Source of the DNA: JAICLL01 sp035252155
Lineage (GTDB): Bacteria; Planctomycetota; Planctomycetia; Pirellulales; JAICIG01
Direction: 5' to 3'
NCBI GenBank assembly: GCA_035252155.1
Contig: DATFDL010000052.1
Location: 1 to 5,342 of the forward strand
DNA: 5,342 bases
The translations under genes were made by a program, and so were the position numbers. This document shows positions 1 to 5,213 of the stretch, piece after piece (the first letter of the stretch is position 1; every line of letters begins with the position of its first letter). A model generated the notes under the pieces. That model saw only the letters and a program-made list of their open reading frames with translations, was not told where the DNA came from and ran no database searches.

Positions 1-22
1 TCGCAAGCTTGTCTCACCCTAT
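1..22. repeat. Truncated copy of a dispersed palindromic repeat upstream of sufC
   Basis: The first 22 bases match 2669-2690 in the sufB-sufD gap at 19 of 22 positions, sharing the start TCGCAAGCT and the core CACCCTA. At 2661-2690 this segment is the right part of a hairpin-forming unit whose left part begins GGTGGGAC. Here the left part would lie outside the window, so this is seen as a partial, slightly diverged copy. It ends about 20 nt before the sufC start codon. Repeat identity is seen in the sequence; common origin is inferred. Confidence 0.6.
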
Positions 23-41
23 GACTGATTGTTGACGACTT

Positions 42-890
42 GTGAACGATACACTCACCATCACCGACCTGCACGTGGCCGTCGAAGGCAAGCCGATCTT
101 GCGCGGCGTCAACCTGACCATTCGCCGCGGCGAGACGCACGCCCTGATGGGACCCAACGGCTCGGGCAAAAGCACGCTGGGCTTTGCCATCATGGGGCAT
201 CCGGGCTACGAGGTCACCGGCGGCTCGATCACGCTCAACGATCAAGACGTGCTGGCGATGGAGCCGAACGACCGGGCCCGCGCCGGCATTTTTTTGGCCT
301 TTCAGCGGCCGATGGCGATCCCCGGCGTGAAGATGGCCGACTTTCTGCGGCACGCCGCAACCAATGTCCGCCGCCCAGACCGCAAGGAAGGCGAAGAGCT
401 GATCGCGATGCGCGACTTCCGCAAAGAGCTTAAGAGCAAAATGGAGCAACTGCGGATGGACCCCGAATTTGCACGCCGTTATGTGAACGACGGCTTTTCG
501 GGCGGCGAGATGAAACGGGCCGAAATTCTGCAGATGGCCATGCTGCGGCCGAAGTTCGCCATTCTCGACGAAACGGATAGCGGCCTCGATGTCGACGCGG
601 TGCGGTTGGCCAGCCAGAGCATCGCCGAGATCGGCGGGGCCGAGATGGGCATTTTGATCATCACGCACCACGACAAGCTGCTGGAGCACAACACTCCCGA
701 CTATACGCACGTCATGTTGGGCGGGCGGATCGTCGAGACAGGCGGACCAGGCCACGAGCGCAGCGGCCCCGAGCTGGCCAATGAGCTGCACCAGCAAGGC
801 TACGACCGCATCCGGGCCGCTCACCCCGAGGCTGCCGCCGACGAAGACGCGATGACCCGCCACCCCGACGCGGTGGAGCAAGTTGTGTGA
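42..890 (+). CDS. sufC: SufC, Fe-S cluster assembly ATPase (ABC-type)
   Basis: SufC is the cytosolic ABC-type ATPase of the SufBC2D scaffold; two copies bind SufB and SufD, and ATP-driven dimerisation reshapes the scaffold for cluster assembly. The 282-residue product has every ABC motif: Walker A GPNGSGKST (37-45), Q-loop Gln88 in AFQRP, signature FSGGEMKR (152-159), Walker B ending LDETDSGLD (175-183, Asp176/Glu177) and switch His209. By alignment from memory, Lys158, Glu177, Asp179 and His209 correspond to E. coli SufC Lys152, Glu171, Asp173 and His203, at a constant offset of 6. There is no transmembrane segment, as expected. The start is GTG at 42; an in-frame TGA at 33-35 rules out an earlier one. 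No clear ribosome binding site precedes it. The protein runs about 20-30 residues past the usual 248-260, in an Ala/Glu/Asp-rich tail from about residue 260. sufB follows after 100 nt. Confidence 0.96.
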   Translation: MNDTLTITDLHVAVEGKPILRGVNLTIRRGETHALMGPNGSGKSTLGFAIMGHPGYEVTGGSITLNDQDVLAMEPNDRARAGIFLAFQRPMAIPGVKMADFLRHAATNVRRPDRKEGEELIAMRDFRKELKSKMEQLRMDPEFARRYVNDGFSGGEMKRAEILQMAMLRPKFAILDETDSGLDVDAVRLASQSIAEIGGAEMGILIITHHDKLLEHNTPDYTHVMLGGRIVETGGPGHERSGPELANELHQQGYDRIRAAHPEAAADEDAMTRHPDAVEQVV

Positions 891-897
891 ACCTTTT

Positions 898-956
898 GGA
901 GGATGGCCTTCCAGGCCGTCCAGGGCCGAGGGCGACGGCCTGGAAGGCCATCCTCC
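898..956. repeat. Perfect 23-bp inverted repeat in the sufC-sufB gap
   Basis: The left arm (898-920, starting GGAGGATGGCC) is the exact reverse complement of the right arm (934-956, ending GCCATCCTCC), with a 13-nt loop at 921-933. In RNA this is a very stable hairpin starting 8 nt after the sufC stop. Each arm also contains a smaller palindrome, GGCCT-TCC-AGGCC on the left. No run of T follows on either strand, so it is not a classical intrinsic terminator. It may protect or attenuate the message between sufC and sufB, or simply be a dispersed repeat; the sequence does not decide. Confidence 0.9.
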
Positions 957-990
957 GTACACCGAACACCAATAATCCTTAATCATCATC

Positions 991-2397
991 ATGGCAACCG
1001 ATCTGAAATCCGATGTCGGCTTCAGCGAAATCAATAAATACGATTTCCACACCGACGAAAAATACGTCTTCAAGAGCCGCAAGGGACTCGACGCCGAAAT
1101 CGTGGAACAGATTTCGGAGATGAAAAACGAGCCGCGCTGGATGCGCGATTTCCGCCTGCAAGGACTGGAGATCTTCAACTCGAAGCCCATGCCTCGCTGG
1201 GGCGGCAAGATCGACCTGAATTTTCAGGACATCTTTTACTACATCAAGCCCTCCGACCGGCAGGGCCGCACCTGGGACGAAGTGCCCGACGAAATCAAAA
1301 AGACCTTCGACCGGCTGGGCATTCCCGAAGCCGAGAAGAAGTTTCTTTCGGGCGTGAAGGCCCAGTTTGAAAGCGAAGTGGTCTATGGCTCACTCCGCGA
1401 AGATCTCTCCAAAAAAGGGGTGATTTTCACCGACACCGATTCCGCCGTGCGCGAGCATCCCGACCTGGTGCGCAAGTATTTCGCCACCATCATTCCGCCG
1501 ACCGACAACAAGTTCGCGGCGCTCAACTCGGCGGTCTGGTCGGGCGGGTCGTTCATCTACGTGCCCAAGGGCGTGAAGATCGACTTTCCGTTGCAGGCGT
1601 ATTTCCGCATCAACGCCGAGAACATGGGGCAGTTTGAGCGGACGCTGATCATCGTCGACGAAGGCGCCCAGGTGCATTACGTCGAGGGCTGCACCGCGCC
1701 GATGTACACCACCGAAAGCCTGCACTCGGCGGTGGTTGAGATCGTGGTCCACAAGCACGCCCGTTGCCGCTACACCACCATCCAGAACTGGGCCAACAAC
1801 ATCTACAACCTGGTGACCAAGCGGGCCGTGGCCTACGAGAACGCCACGATGGAGTGGATCGACGGCAATCTGGGCAGCCGGCTGACGATGAAATATCCGG
1901 CCGTCTACATGCTCGAGCCGGGCGCGCGCGGTGAAATTTTGTCAATTGCCTTCGCGTCAGCCGGGCAGCATCAAGACGCCGGCGCCAAGCTGGTCCATGC
2001 AGCACCCAATACGTCGGGCCGCATCATCTCGAAGTCGATCTCCAAAAACGGCGGCCGGGCAAGCTACCGCGGCCTGGTCAAGGTCGAGGCCGACGCCAAG
2101 AAATCGAAATCGAACGTGGTGTGCGACGCTTTGATTCTCGACTCGCGCAGCCGCAGCGACACCTACCCTTATATCGAAATCGACGAGCAGGACGTCTCGA
2201 TCGGCCACGAGGCGAGCGTCTCGCGGATCGGCGAAGAGCAGCTCTTCTATCTGCAAAGCCGCGGACTCTCGGAAGCCGAGGCCAGCACAATGATCGTCAG
2301 TGGTTTTATTGAGCCGCTCGTCAAAGAGCTGCCAATGGAGTACGCCGTCGAGATGAACCGGCTCATCGAGTTGCAGATGGAAGGTTCGGTGGGATAG
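991..2397 (+). CDS. sufB: SufB, Fe-S cluster scaffold subunit
   Basis: SufB is the scaffold subunit of SufBC2D, accepting sulfur from the desulfurase partner and holding the nascent cluster at its interface with SufD. The 468-residue product is close to the usual 470-495. Its central beta-helix core carries YVPKGVKIDFP (190-200), HYVEGCTAP (229-237), IQNWANN (264-270) and RGLVKVEADAK (360-370), with the C-terminal GHEASVSRIGEEQLFYLQSR from 405. Mapped from memory onto E. coli SufB, Cys234 matches Cys254, Glu232 matches Glu252, Arg206/Asn208 match Arg226/Asn228, Gln265/Trp267 match Gln285/Trp287, Cys378 matches Cys405 (both lie 90 residues from the C terminus), and His406-Glu407 match His433-Glu434. 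All are present, so an active protein is expected. A third Cys, 259, is not one of the recognised ligands. The ATG at 991 follows CATCATC with no visible ribosome binding site. The next gene, its paralogue sufD, is 433 nt away, wide for an operon. Confidence 0.97.
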   Translation: MATDLKSDVGFSEINKYDFHTDEKYVFKSRKGLDAEIVEQISEMKNEPRWMRDFRLQGLEIFNSKPMPRWGGKIDLNFQDIFYYIKPSDRQGRTWDEVPDEIKKTFDRLGIPEAEKKFLSGVKAQFESEVVYGSLREDLSKKGVIFTDTDSAVREHPDLVRKYFATIIPPTDNKFAALNSAVWSGGSFIYVPKGVKIDFPLQAYFRINAENMGQFERTLIIVDEGAQVHYVEGCTAPMYTTESLHSAVVEIVVHKHARCRYTTIQNWANNIYNLVTKRAVAYENATMEWIDGNLGSRLTMKYPAVYMLEPGARGEILSIAFASAGQHQDAGAKLVHAAPNTSGRIISKSISKNGGRASYRGLVKVEADAKKSKSNVVCDALILDSRSRSDTYPYIEIDEQDVSIGHEASVSRIGEEQLFYLQSRGLSEAEASTMIVSGFIEPLVKELPMEYAVEMNRLIELQMEGSVG

Positions 2398-2457
2398 CAA
2401 TCGCCCCGAACATTGGTTTTGACATTCGAAATCGGAAATGGCGGGAACCGGAATGTG

Positions 2458-2479
2458 GCACAGCCGCCCTCGGCTGTGC
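2458..2479. repeat. 9-bp hairpin with 4-nt loop
   Basis: GCACAGCCG at 2458-2466 pairs exactly with CGGCTGTGC at 2471-2479 around the loop CCCT. It lies 61 nt after the sufB stop. The next bases are GC-rich rather than T-rich, so it is not a standard intrinsic terminator, although a stable hairpin here could trim or protect the 3' end of sufB mRNA. I recall similar GGCACAGCCG palindromes scattered in planctomycete genomes; that is from memory only. Confidence 0.85.
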
Positions 2480-2481
2480 AT

Positions 2482-2498
2482 CGCCGACGAAGTCGGCG
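2482..2498. repeat. 7-bp hairpin with GAA loop
   Basis: CGCCGAC at 2482-2488 pairs exactly with GTCGGCG at 2492-2498, leaving a 3-nt GAA loop. It begins 3 nt after the preceding hairpin (2458-2479), so an RNA through this point would fold into two stacked stem-loops. No T-run follows. Confidence 0.75.
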
Positions 2499-2512
2499 CC
2501 GGGAACCAGAGC

Positions 2513-2538
2513 GTAGGGAACCTCGGGGTGCCGTTTCG
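2513..2538. repeat. Diverged copy of the 27-bp repeat arm
   Basis: The 26 bases begin GTAGGGAAC, identical to the start of the left arm at 2714, and end GTGCCGTTTCG, which matches that arm's GTGGCGTTCCG at 9 of 11 positions. The middle 6-7 bases differ. This looks like an older or variant member of the same family in direct orientation, 201 nt upstream of the intact arm. Homology is inferred from a short match. Confidence 0.45.
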
Positions 2539-2541
2539 AAC

Positions 2542-2584
2542 GCGGCGTAAGCCGCCACAGTAGCTCCGACACTCCGTGGCGGAG
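2542..2584. repeat. Overlapping small hairpins
   Basis: Three alternative stems share this stretch: GCGGC (2542-2546) with GCCGC (2551-2555) around a GTAA tetraloop of the GNRA type; CCGCCAC (2552-2558) with GTGGCGG (2576-2582) around 17 nt; and CTCCG (2572-2576) with CGGAG (2580-2584) around TGG. They overlap and cannot all form at once. Pairing is exact, but such stems are easy to find in GC-rich DNA, so function is uncertain. Confidence 0.5.
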
Positions 2585-2589
2585 GTCCT

Positions 2590-2690
2590 GTAGGGTGGGC
2601 CGAGCGACGCGAGTCCCACCGTCGGCCAGAACAACGACCAACGCCAGCGCCGGCGTGAATGGTGGGACTCGCAAGCTCGTCCCACCCTAC
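2590..2690. repeat. Imperfect ~30-bp inverted repeat, 40-nt spacer
   Basis: The left arm (2590-2620, starting GTAGGGTGGG and ending GCGAGTCCCACC) and the right arm (2661-2690) are reverse complements at about 27 positions, with one base missing in the right arm and a few mismatches near the centre. The spacer is 2621-2660. The right arm is itself a hairpin: GGTGGGAC (2661-2668) pairs with GTCCCACC (2679-2686) around 10 nt. The right half of the same unit recurs at 1-22. I see no open reading frame in the spacer, so this is not an insertion sequence; it resembles a pair of short REP-like units facing each other. Confidence 0.85.
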
Positions 2691-2701
2691 GGCGCTTACA
2701 A

Positions 2702-2764
2702 GATTCGACGTCTGTAGGGAACGCCCTCTGTGGCGTTCCGCCGGGGGCGGGTTGACGTCGAATC
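2702..2764. repeat. 11-bp inverted repeat interlocked with the 27-bp repeat
   Basis: GATTCGACGTC at 2702-2712 is the exact reverse complement of GACGTCGAATC at 2754-2764. The first copy lies just outside the left 27-bp arm and the second lies between the two 27-bp arms, giving the order A-B-A'-B'. The two pairings therefore cross: both together would be a pseudoknot, and otherwise they are alternatives. Confidence 0.8.
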
Positions 2765-2799
2765 GCATTTCACGGAACGCCACAGAGGGCGTTCCCTAC
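2714..2799. repeat. Perfect 27-bp inverted repeat upstream of sufD
   Basis: The arms at 2714-2740 (starting GTAGGGAACGCC) and 2773-2799 (ending GGCGTTCCCTAC) are exact reverse complements over all 27 bases, with a 32-nt spacer. Each arm is also a hairpin in its own right: GGAACGCC (2718-2725) with GGCGTTCC (2732-2739) around CTCTGT, and GGAACGCC (2774-2781) with GGCGTTCC (2788-2795) around ACAGAG. The right arm ends 31 nt before the sufD start codon. Perfect identity suggests a recent inverted duplication or active sequence correction; that is inference. Confidence 0.92.
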
Positions 2800-2830
2800 T
2801 GATTCACGCGATAGACGGAATTCATCGGAA

Positions 2831-4135
2831 ATGACCGAAAGCACCCTCACCGCCGGTTTCACCCGCGAGGCCTTCGATGCGTTCCTCAGCGCGCGGCGCG
2901 AGCCGGGCTGGCTTACCGAGCTGCGCAGCGAAGCCTGGGAAGCGTTTGAAAATCTGCCGCTCCCCTCGCGCCGTGAAGAAGAGTGGATGCGCACCGACAT
3001 CCGCCTCTTGAAGCTCGATCGGTTCGGCCTGCCCGGCGAATTGGCGCCTGGCCTCAAGCTGCCCGAGCCGCTGCTTACCAAGGGCGTCGATCTGGCCGGG
3101 CAGGTCTCGTCGCTCAACAGCCGCCCGGCCGAAAGCCGGCTCGATGCCGAGCTTGCCCGGCAGGGCGTGTTGTTCGGCAGCCTCGACGAACTGGTGGCCG
3201 TACACGGCGAGCGGTTGCGGCGGCATCTCTTTCAGGTGGTCGATGGCCGGGCCGACAAGTTCGCGGCCTTGCACGCGGCCTGCTGGTCGGGCGGAGCGCT
3301 GGTCTATGTGCCGCGGGGCGTGAAAGTCGAGAAGCCATTCCATATTTTTTCGGCCCTCACGACCGGCGGCGTCGATCTTGGCCATACGCTGATTGTGCTC
3401 GAAGACGGCGCCGACGCCACCGTGTTGGCCGAGACCGCCGGCGACGACCAGGCCAGCCTGCATTGCGGCTCGATCGAGATTGTGGTGGGCCGCGGCGCGC
3501 GGCTGCGTTACGTGAACCTGCAAAACTGGGGCACCGGCACCTGGCATTTCGCCCACCAGCGCGGCGTGGTTCACGGCGACGGCGCGCTGCAATGGACCAT
3601 CGGCGCCTTGGGCAGTCGGCTGGCCAAGGTCAACCAGCACGTGGCGCTGGTGGGCGAGGGCGCCGACGTGCAGGTCAACGGCGTGATGTTCACCGAGGGC
3701 AAGCAGCATCTCTCGTATCACACGCTGCAGCACCACCAGGCCGCCCACGGCACCAGCGATCTGCTTTATAAAGGGGCGTTGCAAGACCATTCGCAACTGG
3801 TCTGGCGCGGCATGATCAAGGTCGATCGCGACGCCCAAAAAACCAACGGCTATCAGCGCGACGACAACCTGATGCTCTCGGAGCACGCGCGGGCCGACTC
3901 GATTCCCGGCCTCGAGATTGAGGCCGACGACGTCATCTGCACGCACGGCGCGACGGCAGGCCGTGTGGACGATCAGCAGATCTTTTACGCCCGCTGCCGC
4001 GGGCTGACTCGCAACGAGGCGATCCGCATGATCGTGGCCGGTTTCTTCCAGCAGGTCTTCGACCGCATCACCATCGAAAGCGTGCGCGAGGCGCTCGGCG
4101 AAGCGATCGGGCGGCGAATTCGCGAATACGATTAG
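2831..4135 (+). CDS. sufD: SufD, Fe-S cluster scaffold subunit
   Basis: SufD pairs with SufB and two SufC in the cytosolic SufBC2D scaffold and supports iron entry and cluster formation at the SufB-SufD interface. The product has 434 residues, near the 423 of E. coli SufD. A helical N-terminal region (about 1-100, with SRREEEWMRTD at 46-56) leads into a beta-helix core similar to SufB: KFAALHAACWSGGALVYVPRGVKV (143-166) parallels SufB 174-196, and VNLQNWGTGTWHF (228-240) parallels its QNW segment. His372 in CTHGATAG lines up with E. coli His360, an interface ligand residue. As usual for SufD, the sulfur-accepting Cys of SufB is absent (the EGC of SufB reads ETA at 201-203). The ATG at 2831 has only a weak GGAA (2817-2820) 10 nt upstream. 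The large repeat-filled gap before it leaves open whether it is cotranscribed with sufCB or has its own promoter. Confidence 0.95.
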   Translation: MTESTLTAGFTREAFDAFLSARREPGWLTELRSEAWEAFENLPLPSRREEEWMRTDIRLLKLDRFGLPGELAPGLKLPEPLLTKGVDLAGQVSSLNSRPAESRLDAELARQGVLFGSLDELVAVHGERLRRHLFQVVDGRADKFAALHAACWSGGALVYVPRGVKVEKPFHIFSALTTGGVDLGHTLIVLEDGADATVLAETAGDDQASLHCGSIEIVVGRGARLRYVNLQNWGTGTWHFAHQRGVVHGDGALQWTIGALGSRLAKVNQHVALVGEGADVQVNGVMFTEGKQHLSYHTLQHHQAAHGTSDLLYKGALQDHSQLVWRGMIKVDRDAQKTNGYQRDDNLMLSEHARADSIPGLEIEADDVICTHGATAGRVDDQQIFYARCRGLTRNEAIRMIVAGFFQQVFDRITIESVREALGEAIGRRIREYD

Positions 4136-4289
4136 CGGCGGTCGCCCTCTTGATTGCCAATAGCTGCGGCGACAGCACTGCCTATTGCCGCTTGAGCGAT
4201 GATTCCCGCTCCGCTGTGCATTTCGACCTTTCTCCGTTCCCATTTTCTTGGGGACAGCCGTGGGCGGCCTCGCGCGCAAAAAAAGGTTC

Positions 4290-4295
4290 TAGAAT
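4290..4295 (+). promoter_or_regulatory. Possible -10 element for the SGNH hydrolase gene
   Basis: TAGAAT matches the sigma-70 -10 consensus at 5 of 6 positions, in a locally AT-rich patch after an A-run, 24 nt before the ATG at 4320. No good -35 sits 16-18 nt upstream, so this is only a candidate. A promoter here would suit the functional break from the suf genes. Confidence 0.25.
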
Positions 4296-4309
4296 TGGGA
4301 AACCCATTC

Positions 4310-4313
4310 GAGG
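4310..4313 (+). promoter_or_regulatory. Ribosome binding site favouring the start at 4320
   Basis: GAGG ends 6 nt before the ATG at 4320, a good spacing. The alternative in-frame ATG at 4335 has only GGCGGA (about 4323-4328) upstream. This favours the longer form slightly. It is also the clearest such site in the window, since the suf genes lack one. Confidence 0.5.
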
Positions 4314-4319
4314 CCCCTG

Positions 4320-5213
4320 ATGGGCGGATGCCCTATGAACCGTTCCTTCCTGACGTTGCTCGGTGTTCTGATCGTCGTCGGGGCGAGCGGGTGGATCAAT
4401 TACTCGCGCCACGGCAGTACGGGCGGTGCCGTAGAATCCTCCGCCGGCTCAAGCGTCATATCCTGGGGAACGGAAGGCGTTTCGCCGCTGCACGTTTCCA
4501 CCGTCCAGGGCACGCCCCGACAAGCGGTGCACGTCTTGTTCGTCGGCAACAGCTATACCTCGGTCCACGACATCCCGAGGCAGATGACCGCCATTGCCTC
4601 ATCCGATCCGGGCAATCCGACGCAGTTTTTCGTGCAGTCGGTCACGCGCGGCGGCGGCGTGCTGAAAGACCTCTGGGACGACGGCCAGGCCGCCGATGCC
4701 ATCCGCGGCAGCCATTGGGACTTTGTGGTGATTCAGCAGCACAGTTGGTGGGCAATCACCGACGTCGAGAGCAGCACCGATTATATCGGTCGCTTCGACA
4801 AGCTGGCTCGCCAGTACGGCGCCAAGACGATACTTTACCTCACTTGGCCCAGGAAGCCCGGCAGCCATTGGTACACCGACGACCAGACGGCGTTCCTGCG
4901 CAGCCCGGATTACATGCTGCATCGCTTCATCGATGAAACCTACGCCCTCGCGCGGCGCAGCGGCGCGTCGACGGCGGACGTGGGCATCTATTGGTGGCGC
5001 GTGTTAAACGAGCATCCAGAGATCGAGCTGTATGAAGCCGACGCGACTCACCCGAGCGTGGCGGGCAGCTATTTGGCGGCGCTGGTGTTTTATAAAACGC
5101 TGACCGGCCGCGACGTGACCAAGACCACCTTCCTGCCGGGCGGCGTCAGCGAAACCAGCGTCAACACGCTGAAGACGATTGTCTCTCAGCCGCTGCCCAT
5201 GCCGCAGGCGTAA
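4320..5213 (+). CDS. Exported SGNH/GDSL-hydrolase-like protein
   Basis: Probably a secreted or membrane-anchored esterase-type hydrolase; the substrate cannot be told. The 297-residue product begins with a short basic segment and a hydrophobic stretch (about 10-23, LTLLGVLIVVGASG), either a signal peptide or an N-terminal anchor, followed by a Ser/Gly-rich linker to about 65. The catalytic domain shows SGNH blocks: I, VLFVGNSYT (72-80) with the likely nucleophile Ser78; II, TRGGGVLKDLWD (109-120) with the oxyanion Gly; III, FVVIQQHSWW (135-144), where Gln-Gln replaces the classical Asn; V, DATHPS (241-246) with likely catalytic Asp241 and His244. The GNS plus IQQHS pattern recalls a subgroup of SGNH proteins of unknown substrate. 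An alternative start at 4335 removes five residues and gives a more typical signal sequence (MNRSFLTLL). It sits 184 nt after sufD and has no evident link to Fe-S assembly. Confidence 0.8.
   Translation: MGGCPMNRSFLTLLGVLIVVGASGWINYSRHGSTGGAVESSAGSSVISWGTEGVSPLHVSTVQGTPRQAVHVLFVGNSYTSVHDIPRQMTAIASSDPGNPTQFFVQSVTRGGGVLKDLWDDGQAADAIRGSHWDFVVIQQHSWWAITDVESSTDYIGRFDKLARQYGAKTILYLTWPRKPGSHWYTDDQTAFLRSPDYMLHRFIDETYALARRSGASTADVGIYWWRVLNEHPEIELYEADATHPSVAGSYLAALVFYKTLTGRDVTKTTFLPGGVSETSVNTLKTIVSQPLPMPQA

Larger units (their letters stand above)
2398..2830. other. 433-nt gene-free gap between sufB and sufD, filled with palindromic repeats
   Basis: No supportable gene lies here; open frames on either strand have no recognisable motif and run through repeats or into the suf genes. 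From left to right it holds unremarkable sequence (2398-2457), two adjacent hairpins (2458-2479 and 2482-2498), a diverged repeat copy (2513-2538), a hairpin cluster (2542-2584), a large imperfect inverted repeat (2590-2690), and a perfect 27-bp inverted repeat (2714-2799) interlocked with an 11-bp one (2702-2764). About 30 nt of plain sequence then precede sufD. A consensus-like -35 (TTGACA, 2419-2424) has no matching -10 at normal spacing. Confidence 0.8.
4136..4319. other. 184-nt gap after sufD, no gene seen
   Basis: This stretch separates the suf genes from the SGNH gene. It contains only weak short inverted repeats, such as CAATAG (4158-4163) with CTATTG (4182-4187) and GCGGC (4166-4170) with GCCGC (4187-4191), and no clear terminator. 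An A-run and the 8-bp palindrome TTCTAGAA (4287-4294) lie shortly before the next gene. Unlike the other suf gaps, it holds none of the long repeats. Confidence 0.5.

Noticed and set aside
32..53. TTGACG and GATACA near the sufC start as a promoter
   Set aside because: Spacing is only 10 nt and the second element falls inside the coding sequence.
2419..2424. Perfect -35 hexamer TTGACA upstream of sufD
   Set aside because: No -10-like hexamer lies 15-19 nt downstream (17 nt on, the bases read CGGGAA), and it is about 400 nt from sufD.
1957..2685. A 242-codon minus-strand open frame spanning the end of sufB and the repeat gap
   Set aside because: Half of it is antisense to sufB and the rest runs through palindromic repeats; no domain or plausible start signal is seen.
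2590..2799. Repeat cluster as a CRISPR array or insertion sequence
   Set aside because: The repeats are inverted rather than regularly spaced direct copies, spacers are not uniform, and no transposase or target-site duplication is visible.
4158..4191. Terminator hairpin after sufD
   Set aside because: Only 5-6 bp stems with long loops can form, the two candidates overlap, and no T-run follows.
2822..4279. A 485-codon open frame on the minus strand opposite sufD
   Set aside because: It is antisense to a well-supported sufD, has no recognisable motif, and is rich in Arg, Ala, Gly and His as expected from a shadow frame in GC-rich coding DNA.
4199..4936. A 245-codon + strand frame overlapping the SGNH gene
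   Set aside because: It is a shadow frame, Arg-rich without motifs, while the overlapping frame encodes clear SGNH blocks and an export signal.
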